A model generated the notes under the pieces. It was not told where the DNA came from and ran no database searches. It saw only the letters and a program-made list of their open reading frames with translations. A program made the position numbers and the translations under genes. A DNA stretch of 21,869 bases from Chthoniobacter flavus (GTDB taxonomy: Bacteria; Verrucomicrobiota; Verrucomicrobiia; Chthoniobacterales; Terrimicrobiaceae): assembly GCA_945863785.1 (NCBI GenBank), contig CAMBAQ010000008.1, positions 1 through 21,869 of the forward strand, given 5' to 3'. Shown piece by piece: positions 8,461 through 15,580 of this stretch. How positions within the stretch are numbered: position 1 is the stretch's first letter; every line of letters starts with the position of its first letter.

Positions 8461-8481
8461 CGTTCAAGAAAATCTTAAACG
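8461..8481. repeat. 9-bp inverted repeat upstream of moxR
   Basis: CGTTCAAGA (8461-8469) and TCTTAAACG (8473-8481) form a nearly perfect palindrome around an AAA centre (one G-U type mismatch). It lies 83 nt before the moxR start and about 68 nt after the stop of the preceding gene. In the minus-strand RNA the hairpin is followed by AAAUUUUCU, so it could be a weak terminator of the upstream small gene. It could equally be an operator for the Bat operon. The remaining parts of the 8379-8548 gap show no gene. Confidence 0.4.
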
Positions 8482-8548
8482 CTTAGGATGGATCGTAAAC
8501 GACGCTCCGCTCTCCCCAAATCTGATACAATCTCGATGCGGCCGCCTC

Positions 8549-8932
8549 TTATTTGACCAAGTAAGGCCCGACATCAAACGTGTCACCGACACTAGTGGAA
8601 TCAAAACGCGTTTTATCATTCAGCCAAACGGTGAATGTTTTTTTGGAACCATCCTTTAGGAGAACTTCGACGCTGATAATATATTCCCCATCGACCTTGT
8701 CCGTCCTCACCGCCCCATCGCGGTTAAGAGTAATCTGACTCTCCGACTGAGCGAGGGGTTTGAACTCCTTCGAAACCACAGTGCCCGTCATTTTGGCATC
8801 AATAATGGGTTTACCCGTTTGCCAAATCGCAAAAACAATAAATGCAAATGCCACAACCCCTATCAAGATCGACTTCACCCACGTGGAAATGGGAATTTGC
8901 ACCTTAATGACTCGCTTGGTTTTGTCTTTCAT
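8549..8932 (-). CDS. small single-pass membrane protein of unknown function
   Basis: A 127-residue protein. It has a basic cytoplasmic N-terminus (MKDKTKRVIK), one membrane helix at about residues 19-37 and a beta-rich extracytoplasmic domain of about 85 residues (MTGTVVSKEFKPL, later GEYIISVEVLLKDGSKK and VGDTFDVGPYLVK). The pattern of an early GTVVSKEF strand, a central Y-x-V-x-V strand pair and a terminal GD turn is reminiscent of DUF2500-type domains; I cannot confirm that. AGGA lies 9 nt before the ATG. Its position just upstream of moxR on the same strand may be functional or incidental. Confidence 0.75.
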   Translation of the reverse strand: MKDKTKRVIKVQIPISTWVKSILIGVVAFAFIVFAIWQTGKPIIDAKMTGTVVSKEFKPLAQSESQITLNRDGAVRTDKVDGEYIISVEVLLKDGSKKTFTVWLNDKTRFDSTSVGDTFDVGPYLVK

Positions 8933-9000
8933 GGGGAAATCCTAGCACATCTCACGAATGGGGATGAAAGGAATTATTGGAAACCACGCGAGAACGTGGA

Positions 9001-9582
9001 TTAAAAGTCAAAACCGCTTGGTTGAATCCACTCCAACTCCACGGAGCCGGGTCTGAGATAGAGAAATATCCCCTCGAGATCGATTTGATCGCCCTCGCGA
9101 AAAGCGATTACCACCTCCTTCTGCGATGAAGAGTCTTTGGAGGAAGAATCTTTTGAAGTAGATTCATTTTTTTCAGGAACCTTTGAGGTTTGCTCCACAT
9201 AAATTTCGGATCCATGTTTTTGAAATTGAAATAGAGAATCTGTCGGCAGTCCCCTAAGCCTTTTTGATGAGTCAATATCCGAAATTAGTGTCACATTACG
9301 TTTACCCGCCCCCTCAAGCTCCATTATCAAATCTCGGCGATCCACCCCCTTGACGAGGGCTTTCTTCAGTATCCCAGTCACTGTGATTTTTCGATTCTTC
9401 AGCCTAGCTGAAGCGAGCGTCGGAAAGTCATTGCAAATTCTGGCTAGCTCAGCCGATGGGATCGAACTCTGTCGCAAACAATTCTCCGCATGCTCGAGCG
9501 GCGTTGGAGGCACCTTTGTATAGTTTTTCCATCCAAAAAAACCAATCGTGGCTAGAACTGCGATTATGAAAATATTCTTCAT
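9001..9582 (-). CDS. membrane-anchored or secreted protein, possible OB-fold (unknown)
   Basis: A 193-residue protein with an N-terminal hydrophobic stretch (residues 4-17, FIIAVLATIGFFGW) that serves as a signal anchor or signal peptide. The rest is soluble. A stretch near residues 60-75 (ARLKNRKITVTGILKKAL), later beta strands and a terminal GDQIDLEGIFLYLRPG are reminiscent of tRNA_anti-like OB-fold domains of periplasmic proteins, but the match is weak. A Ser/Lys/Asp-rich insertion (SKDSSSKDSSSQKE) lies near residue 142-155. It is the first gene of the minus-strand block and lies back to back with carA, with 172 nt between start codons. Function is not recognised. Confidence 0.72.
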   Translation of the reverse strand: MKNIFIIAVLATIGFFGWKNYTKVPPTPLEHAENCLRQSSIPSAELARICNDFPTLASARLKNRKITVTGILKKALVKGVDRRDLIMELEGAGKRNVTLISDIDSSKRLRGLPTDSLFQFQKHGSEIYVEQTSKVPEKNESTSKDSSSKDSSSQKEVVIAFREGDQIDLEGIFLYLRPGSVELEWIQPSGFDF

Positions 9583-9665
9583 TACTTAAACGCGAATGAG
9601 AGGATAAAGAGATCCATTCCGACAAAGAACAACTTTAAACCGATGCATTCACGGGTTACATCAAA

Positions 9666-9671
9666 TATAAT
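9666..9671 (+). promoter_or_regulatory. candidate -10 box in the divergent 9583-9754 gap (carA side)
   Basis: A perfect TATAAT lies 83 nt before the carA ATG in the gap between two divergent genes, where a promoter is expected. No good -35 hexamer stands 15-18 nt upstream, so the call rests on the -10 and location alone. A second TATAAA at 9694-9699 is an alternative. No hairpin or riboswitch-like structure was seen in this gap. Confidence 0.3.
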
Positions 9672-9754
9672 AAGTGCCATTTGTCGCCATTCGTATAAAA
9701 AATTCACTTGGGAAATGCTTTTACCCAGCAGATACAAATGCTAGAAGTGAACTC

Positions 9755-10930
9755 ATGATTGCATTGTTGGCATTGGAAGATGGTCGAGTTTTTCGTGGCG
9801 AGTCCTTCGGGGCCAAGGGCACTTCGACTGGGGAGATTTGCTTTAATACGTCCATGAGTGGATACCAGGAAATCCTGACCGACCCCTCTTATCGCGGACA
9901 AATCGTCACGATGACCTATCCCGAGATTGGCAACTATGGCGTGAACGAGTTGGACGTGGAGAGCGACATTCCGCAGGTTCGAGGGTTCGTGATCGAGGAA
10001 TTGAGCCCCGTGATCAGCAGTTGGCGGGCGGACTGCGGGCTGCACGAATATTTGGAAAAGCACGGTATCCCCGGCATTCAAGGTATTGATACCCGCGCGC
10101 TCACTCGGCACTTGCGAACGAGGGGATCGATGAAGGCCTGCATCACCACAGAAATCACAGACGAGGCAACGGCTATCCAAAAAGCCAAATCCGCGAGCTA
10201 CGATGGCATTGATTTCGTTAAGGAAGTGAGCACCCACAACAACTACGAATGGGACAAAGGAACCACCCTCAGTAAAGACTGGGTCCTCCGCTCAGGCTCG
10301 GACTCGGTGCAAGAATCGGACGCCAAAGGCAACGTATTTGATCCCCTCCCGCCTGTCACACACACGCTCGCGGCGCTGGATTTCGGGATGAAAAAAAATA
10401 TCCTCCGCTATCTTAGACGGAAAGGCTTTCAGGTAACTGTCCTCCCCTCCACATCAAGTCCGGCGGAGGTTCTCGCTCTCGGTACCGATGGCATTTTTCT
10501 CTCCAACGGCCCGGGTGATCCCGAAGCCCTCGACTACGCATGCGAAACCGTGCGCGCATTGATTGGAAAAAAGCCAATTTTTGGCATCTGCCTCGGCCAC
10601 CAGATTCTCGCCCGTGCTCTTGGAGGAAAGACATTCAAACTCAAGTTCGGTCACCGTGGAGCCAATCAACCAGTGAAAGATCTTCGCTCAGGAAAAATCG
10701 CCATTACCTCGCAGAATCATGGCTACGCGGTCGATCAATCCACTCTTCCTGCTGACGTCGAAGTCACCCACACCAATCTCAACGACGGCACCGTAGCCGG
10801 ACTCCGACACAAGAAACACAGCGCCTTTAGCGTTCAATACCATCCGGAGGCCAGCCCCGGTCCGCACGATGCGGATTACTTCTTTGCCGAATTTGCCAAA
10901 GAGGTTGAAGCCGCCAAAGCCGCTAACTAA
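9755..10930 (+). CDS. carA: carbamoyl-phosphate synthase small (glutaminase) subunit
   Basis: A 391-residue protein, normal for CarA. It hydrolyses glutamine and passes ammonia to CarB to make carbamoyl phosphate for pyrimidines and arginine. The frame opens 27 codons earlier, but the ATG at 9755 gives the family N-terminus (MIALLALEDGRVFRGESFGA) and has GAAG 7 nt upstream. The N-terminal domain carries the usual TGEICFNTSMSGYQEILTDP. The class I amidotransferase domain has Cys279 in FGICLGHQ and His363/Glu365 in QYHPEASPGP, so the triad is complete. carB is not in the window. The next gene, an FHA protein, begins 11 nt downstream and is probably co-transcribed. Confidence 0.97.
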   Translation: MIALLALEDGRVFRGESFGAKGTSTGEICFNTSMSGYQEILTDPSYRGQIVTMTYPEIGNYGVNELDVESDIPQVRGFVIEELSPVISSWRADCGLHEYLEKHGIPGIQGIDTRALTRHLRTRGSMKACITTEITDEATAIQKAKSASYDGIDFVKEVSTHNNYEWDKGTTLSKDWVLRSGSDSVQESDAKGNVFDPLPPVTHTLAALDFGMKKNILRYLRRKGFQVTVLPSTSSPAEVLALGTDGIFLSNGPGDPEALDYACETVRALIGKKPIFGICLGHQILARALGGKTFKLKFGHRGANQPVKDLRSGKIAITSQNHGYAVDQSTLPADVEVTHTNLNDGTVAGLRHKKHSAFSVQYHPEASPGPHDADYFFAEFAKEVEAAKAAN

Positions 10931-10941
10931 GCCCAAACCCA

Positions 10942-11439
10942 ATGGCCAAGCTCAAAATCTTCCTCGCATCAGGAAAAGAGATCATTCACGACCTCCCGGC
11001 GGAAACCACCTCCATCGGCCGACTCCCGGAAAATGCGCTTCAGATCGAGGACGCCTCCGTCAGCAGCTCGCATGCGGAGATTTTTGCCGATGAGGATCGT
11101 TTTTTTCTCCGCGACCTCGGATCGACCAATGGAACTTTCATCAACGGTGAAAAAATCGAAAAAGCCCTTCTTCATGAAGGCGACGAAGTTCGCTTCGGCA
11201 CGGTGCTCACGCGTTTTGGCGTCTCGGAAGCCTCCGCTGAAAAAATACCTGTCGAGTCTTCCGACCCCACTACCCGTGAGTCCTCGGTGAGTCGCCGACC
11301 AGATAATTTCGTCAGTTCCTCTCCGATCAAACGCGATACAAATGGAAAAGACTCGGGAAAAGCCGTTCTGGCCTTAACTGCTCTCGTTAGCCTCTTGGCA
11401 TTTGGCGGCGCCGTTTACAAAATCCAACAAATTCAATAA
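10942..11439 (+). CDS. FHA domain protein with C-terminal membrane anchor
   Basis: A 165-residue protein. A forkhead-associated domain fills residues 1-95 with the phosphothreonine-binding pattern: GR at 27-28, S41-x-x-H44, and DLGSTNGTFING at 58-69. A Ser/Thr-rich linker (about 97-135) leads to one hydrophobic helix at about 141-158 and a very short tail (KIQQIQ), so the FHA domain should face the cytoplasm from the inner membrane. FHA domains read phosphothreonine on partner proteins; the partner is unknown and no Ser/Thr kinase gene is in the window. It is 11 nt after carA and 43 nt before lysS, so co-transcription is likely. Confidence 0.92.
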   Translation: MAKLKIFLASGKEIIHDLPAETTSIGRLPENALQIEDASVSSSHAEIFADEDRFFLRDLGSTNGTFINGEKIEKALLHEGDEVRFGTVLTRFGVSEASAEKIPVESSDPTTRESSVSRRPDNFVSSSPIKRDTNGKDSGKAVLALTALVSLLAFGGAVYKIQQIQ

Positions 11440-11440
11440 C

Positions 11441-11459
11441 CAGCCCAAGCCTCGGGCTG
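11441..11459 (+). other. hairpin between the FHA gene and lysS
   Basis: CAGCCC (11441-11446) and GGGCTG (11454-11459) form a perfect 6-bp stem with a 7-nt loop, starting one base after the FHA stop codon. A TTTTT follows only at about 11470, 10 nt after the stem, so it is not a canonical intrinsic terminator. It may slow or process the transcript ahead of lysS. Confidence 0.4.
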
Positions 11460-11482
11460 AAACACTCAGTTTTTCTGAAAGC

Positions 11483-12946
11483 ATGGAAGAAATAACACAC
11501 AACGAACTGTTGGCTATTCGCCGGCAAAAGCTCAATGCCATCCGCGAAGCCAACATCGATCCCTATGGCGCCCGTTTTGAGACCACAGGCACTCCTGGCC
11601 TCATCCGAGCCGATTTTGTCGAGGGACTAAAAGTTCACACCGCCGGACGCATTACAGCCCATCGTAATATGGGCAAAAGCCACTTCATTGACCTCTCGGA
11701 TATCTCCGGACGCATCCAGATTTACATCAACTCGAAGGAAATCGGCACCGAATCCGCAGCCATTTTCGACCACCTCGACATCGGAGACTTCATCGGAGTG
11801 GAAGGTGAGACATTCACCACAAAAACCGGGGAACCTAGCATTAAGGCGACCTCGTTCACTGTTCTCTCGAAATCCCTTCGCCCCCTCCCCGATAAATGGC
11901 ACGGGGTTCAGGACACGGAAATCAAATACCGTCAACGTTACCTCGACCTCATCTCGAATCCCGAGTCGTTGGAGATTTTCAAAAAGCGCATCGCCATCGT
12001 TCGGGAAATTCGCCGATTCTTGGAAGATCGTGCATTCATCGAGGTCGAGACTCCCATGATGCAGTCGATCCCCGGTGGTGCAGCAGCCCAACCGTTTGAA
12101 ACCCATCACAACGCCCTTGGCGTGGATCTTTTTCTTCGTATCGCCCCCGAGCTTTACCTCAAGCGGCTACTTGTTGGTGGATTCAATAAGGTTTTTGAGC
12201 TCAACCGCAATTTTCGCAACGAAGGCATCTCACGACGCCACAATCCCGAGTTCACCATGCTGGAAGCATATTGGGCCTATGCCGACTTCGAGCAAATGGC
12301 CAGCCTGGTCGAGGAAATGGTCTGCCATGTCGCGGAAAAAATCTGCGGGTCCTTGCTAATCGAACATCACGATGCAGAAGGCAACGTCGTTAAAACGATC
12401 GACCTCTCGCGCCCTTGGCGCCGGACTTCTTACTCGGATCTGATTCGCGGAGTCGCGCCAAACTGGTACGAACTCACCACCGAGCAACGCCGCGAATGGT
12501 GCGCGGAACATAAAATCGATGTCTCCCACTGCCACGAGGATTTCGAACTCACCCAGCATATCTTCGAAAAACTGGTAGAAGAAAAAACCATGAACCCCCT
12601 CTTTGTGACGCATTGCCCGAAAGAACTCGTCCCTCTCGCTAAGCTCAATTCCACCAACTCCAGCGTTGTCGACGTCTACGAACTCGTCATCAACGGCCAA
12701 GAAATCTCTCCCGGTTACTCGGAACTCAATGACCCCGACCTCCAGCGCGAACGACTCGAGCACCAAAGCGGAGGTGAAACCCAGAAACTCGACGAAGATT
12801 TCCTCACGGCTCTCGAATACGGAATGCCGCCAGCGGGTGGGATCGGCATCGGCATTGACAGACTTGTCATGATGCTCACTGGAGCCGAAAGCATACGAGA
12901 CGTCATCCTTTTTCCACAGATGCGACCAAGAACGGCGCAGCATTGA
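11483..12946 (+). CDS. lysS: lysine--tRNA ligase (class II)
   Basis: A 487-residue class II lysyl-tRNA synthetase. The frame opens within the FHA gene, but the ATG at 11483 gives the normal short helical N-terminus (MEEITHNELLAIRRQKLNAI) and leaves the FHA gene intact. The OB-fold anticodon-binding domain occupies about residues 55-150 (GKSHFIDLSDISGRIQIY). Motif 1 surrounds FIEVETPMM, motif 2 is FELNRNFRNEGISRRHNPEF, and motif 3 is PPAGGIGIGIDRLVMML. The terminal DVILFPQMRPR is typical. All core motifs are intact, so the enzyme should be active. No T-box or other leader is visible. Confidence 0.98.
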   Translation: MEEITHNELLAIRRQKLNAIREANIDPYGARFETTGTPGLIRADFVEGLKVHTAGRITAHRNMGKSHFIDLSDISGRIQIYINSKEIGTESAAIFDHLDIGDFIGVEGETFTTKTGEPSIKATSFTVLSKSLRPLPDKWHGVQDTEIKYRQRYLDLISNPESLEIFKKRIAIVREIRRFLEDRAFIEVETPMMQSIPGGAAAQPFETHHNALGVDLFLRIAPELYLKRLLVGGFNKVFELNRNFRNEGISRRHNPEFTMLEAYWAYADFEQMASLVEEMVCHVAEKICGSLLIEHHDAEGNVVKTIDLSRPWRRTSYSDLIRGVAPNWYELTTEQRREWCAEHKIDVSHCHEDFELTQHIFEKLVEEKTMNPLFVTHCPKELVPLAKLNSTNSSVVDVYELVINGQEISPGYSELNDPDLQRERLEHQSGGETQKLDEDFLTALEYGMPPAGGIGIGIDRLVMMLTGAESIRDVILFPQMRPRTAQH

Positions 12947-13025
12947 TTCAGAAATGGCCAGCGATACCCAGCACACTAGGAATTCGCATTGCACCTCCAA
13001 CCGGCCGACTAAACCCTGATTCGCC

Positions 13026-14174
13026 GTGCGTTCGCATACCCTGCTATTCTTGCTAATCCTCCTGCTTGCGCCGGAATTAGCTACCGCATGGGATGTGATC
13101 CTTCATGAAAACCGGCGTTATGTACCGGTGGAAAATGTCTCGAAATTCTACAACCTAAGCTCCCCGAAGATGAGCGCAGACGGATTCGTGATGACCAGCA
13201 CCACGAAAACCATCAAAGGAAAAAGCGGAACTAGAGAAGTCTTCATCAACAACGTCAAATACGTCCTTGGATTTCCGATCGTCAACAAAGGCGGAAAGAT
13301 CCTGATCTCGGCAATGGATGTCACAAAAATCATCGAACCCGTCTTGCGCCCAGGGCTCATTAAAAATGCAACTTCTGTCAGCACGGTCATTCTTGATGCC
13401 GGCCATGGCGGGCATGACTCCGGAGCAAAGGGAAACCGTGGAATCGAGAAAGAAGCTGCTCTGGATGTGGTTCTCAGGGCCAGACGCTTGCTGCTGGAGA
13501 AGGGCTACAAAGTCCAACTCACCCGCTCCAACGACACATTCATTCCACTGGAGCGTCGACCGGCCCTAGCCAACAGGTATCAGAACGCCGTTTTTGTGAG
13601 CGTTCACTTCAATAAGAGCAACACCGTCGGAGGAACGGGCATCGAAACATTTGCCTTAGCTCCCCGAGGCGTTCCTTCGATGGATGAGGAAAACCTCAGC
13701 TACAACGATCTCAAACCTTACCCCGGTCACGCTCAAGATTCCCAGAATGTCGCTCTGGCAACAGCTATGCATTCCTCGATGCTTCGCCACATGCGCCTCA
13801 CTGACCGCGGCATCAAGCGGGCTCGCTTCGTCGTCATTCGTGATCTAAATATCCCAGGTGTCCTTCTCGAAGGTGGGTTTATGAATCACCCGACCGATGC
13901 CCGCCTTATTGCCAGTTCCTCCTATCGCGATGCTTTTGCTCGGGCTATCGTAGAAGGCGTGAGCCGCTATGGTAGCGCCGTAACGGGCAAGACAACTTAT
14001 CAAGAACCTTCGGCAGCAGCCTCCGCAACGGATCCAACCATGGTCCCGAACCTTCGAAGGTCACTTTCCCCCTACAACTTGAATACTGGGCTCAATGAAG
14101 CCGTTCAGCGCGCCGCACAACAACTGGCCACCCCGTCGGCCACAGCCAATCCTCCAACACCCAATGCCAACTGA
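13026..14174 (+). CDS. secreted N-acetylmuramoyl-L-alanine amidase (Amidase_3)
   Basis: A 382-residue exported enzyme that cleaves the amide between N-acetylmuramic acid and the peptide stem. The start is GTG at 13026, followed directly by a signal peptide (residues 1-21, ending PELATA). Residues about 25-110 look like the copper-amine-oxidase N-terminal-like fold seen in some wall hydrolases (RRYVPVENVSKFYNL, KYVLGFPIVNKGGKILISAM). The Amidase_3 catalytic domain begins near 119: Zn ligand His127 in LDAGHGGHD, a Glu near 141-143 in GIEKEAALD, His194 in VSVHFNKS, and the late catalytic Glu in VLLEGGFMNHP. A low-complexity tail of about 55 residues follows. It overlaps murI by 11 nt, linking cell-wall cutting and D-glutamate synthesis. 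Confidence 0.95.
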   Translation: MRSHTLLFLLILLLAPELATAWDVILHENRRYVPVENVSKFYNLSSPKMSADGFVMTSTTKTIKGKSGTREVFINNVKYVLGFPIVNKGGKILISAMDVTKIIEPVLRPGLIKNATSVSTVILDAGHGGHDSGAKGNRGIEKEAALDVVLRARRLLLEKGYKVQLTRSNDTFIPLERRPALANRYQNAVFVSVHFNKSNTVGGTGIETFALAPRGVPSMDEENLSYNDLKPYPGHAQDSQNVALATAMHSSMLRHMRLTDRGIKRARFVVIRDLNIPGVLLEGGFMNHPTDARLIASSSYRDAFARAIVEGVSRYGSAVTGKTTYQEPSAAASATDPTMVPNLRRSLSPYNLNTGLNEAVQRAAQQLATPSATANPPTPNAN

Positions 14175-14991
14175 TCGCTCATCAGATCCCATCGGAGTTT
14201 TTGATTCAGGTATCGGTGGACTCACCGTGGTCGCCGCCCTTCAAAACCTCCTGCCTGCCGAAAATATTTTTTACATCGGAGACACCGCGCGAGTTCCCTA
14301 CGGAGGCAAGAGCCGAAAGACCGTCGAGCGTTACAGCATCGAGATCGGCGGGCTTCTCTTAGCGGAACGCGCCAAAGTCATTGTCGTCGCTTGTAATACG
14401 GCATCCGCCCTGGCCGTGCCGCGTATGAAGGACATTTTCAAAGTTCCCGTTCAAGGTGTCGTTGTCCCCGGCGCAACAGCGGCAGTCCAAACTACCAAAA
14501 ATAAAAAAGTCGGCGTCATAGGTACCCGCGCAACCATAGCCAGCGGCGCCTACGAGCACGCGATCAATGGCCTAGATCCGGAGATCAAAGTCCTGAGCGT
14601 GGCTTGCCCTCTTTTGGTTCCTTTTATTGAGGAAGCGATGTTTGACGACAAAATCACGGACCTCATGCTGGGACGATATCTAGCCCCACTCCTTTCGGGC
14701 GGCATTGATACCCTTGTTCTCGGTTGCACCCATTACCCCCTCCTCCGTGACGCCATCGCTCGAACAGCCGGACCGGGAGTGACTTTGGTGGATTCCGCTC
14801 AGAACTGTGCCCTTGCAGTGAAATCCCTCTTAGAAAGCGCAGGCCTTTCCGCTGCGCCGGAAAGACTCGGTCGCTTGGATGTCGCCCTCACCGACGCGAC
14901 CGAGGGATTTCTTCGTACAGCAGCCCGCGCACTCGATCTCGAGATCGGCGATGTCGCACTTCGCTCCGTTCAAAGCACCCAAGAGAATTAG
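14164..14991 (+). CDS. murI: glutamate racemase
   Basis: A 275-residue enzyme that converts L- to D-glutamate for the peptidoglycan stem. The ATG at 14164 was chosen because it stands ten residues before the conserved GVFDSGIGGLTV; the open frame starts 23 codons earlier within the amidase gene. The first acid/base Cys78 is in VVACNTASA and the second Cys188 in LVLGCTHYPLL, with Asp14, His190 and YGGKS (about 46-50) in place, so the active site is complete. Its start lies inside the end of the amidase gene (11-nt overlap), suggesting co-translation. Confidence 0.97.
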   Translation: MPTDRSSDPIGVFDSGIGGLTVVAALQNLLPAENIFYIGDTARVPYGGKSRKTVERYSIEIGGLLLAERAKVIVVACNTASALAVPRMKDIFKVPVQGVVVPGATAAVQTTKNKKVGVIGTRATIASGAYEHAINGLDPEIKVLSVACPLLVPFIEEAMFDDKITDLMLGRYLAPLLSGGIDTLVLGCTHYPLLRDAIARTAGPGVTLVDSAQNCALAVKSLLESAGLSAAPERLGRLDVALTDATEGFLRTAARALDLEIGDVALRSVQSTQEN

Positions 14992-15044
14992 GAAAAAAAT
15001 CCCGCAGTCTTGCAGGCAGAGCCAAAACCGGCGAGACGTTGAGC

Positions 15045-15557
15045 ATGCGATCTTTCATCATCGTCCTCCTTCTTTGCACTCTGCCTCTTCTCGCGGAGGA
15101 AAAGTCGGGTTCCGGAAAAAAACGCTACTCGTTTGCAAATGAGAGCGACACACCGACAGCGTCACCATCAACGAACCCGTCTGCGTCACTGGACCCCACA
15201 GCTGCACTCAGCCGCTTTTTCGAGGCTTTGAAAGCCGATCAACTCGAAGTCGCTTACTCCGGCTTGGTGAAGAACACCATCATAGCCGCTCGTCCCGAAA
15301 ACGTAGAGAAGCTCAAAGAAAAAACCCGCGAGGCCATCGATAATTTTGGCCCCGTGAAGGGCTATGAAGTTGTGGAAACTTTGGAAATCGGAAAGTCTCT
15401 TTACCGACACACCTGCATTTCCTTGAATGAGGATCTCCCCCTGCGCTGGAGGTTTTATTTTTACCGCTCCGGCAACCAGTGGAAAATCGTGGATCTCCGC
15501 GTAGATGATGGCATCGTCGAATTGTTCGATGAAGTCGCCCGCAACCGCAAAAAATAA
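15045..15557 (+). CDS. secreted protein with NTF2-like domain (unknown)
   Basis: A 170-residue protein. The ATG at 15045 is preferred over a TTG two codons earlier. Residues 1-18 form a signal peptide (ending LPLLA); a Cys at 11 lacks a proper lipobox. A Ser/Thr/Pro-rich linker (about 22-50) leads to a domain of about 115 residues with the helix-then-sheet order of NTF2-like folds: LSRFFEALKADQLEVAYSGL, then WRFYFYRSGNQWKIVDLRVD. Such domains usually bind small ligands or proteins, but this one is not assigned. It ends 23 nt before the YdbH-like gene, so it may belong to the same operon and envelope process. Confidence 0.75.
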   Translation: MRSFIIVLLLCTLPLLAEEKSGSGKKRYSFANESDTPTASPSTNPSASLDPTAALSRFFEALKADQLEVAYSGLVKNTIIAARPENVEKLKEKTREAIDNFGPVKGYEVVETLEIGKSLYRHTCISLNEDLPLRWRFYFYRSGNQWKIVDLRVDDGIVELFDEVARNRKK

Positions 15558-15580
15558 GAAGCCCGCGCGGGGCAACCCAG

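Noticed and set aside
11402..11482. 27-codon N-terminal extension of lysS
   Set aside because: It overlaps the end of the FHA gene and is not needed; the ATG at 11483 gives the normal family N-terminus.
12356..13000. 214-codon open frame on the minus strand
   Set aside because: Antisense to lysS motifs; a by-product of codon bias.
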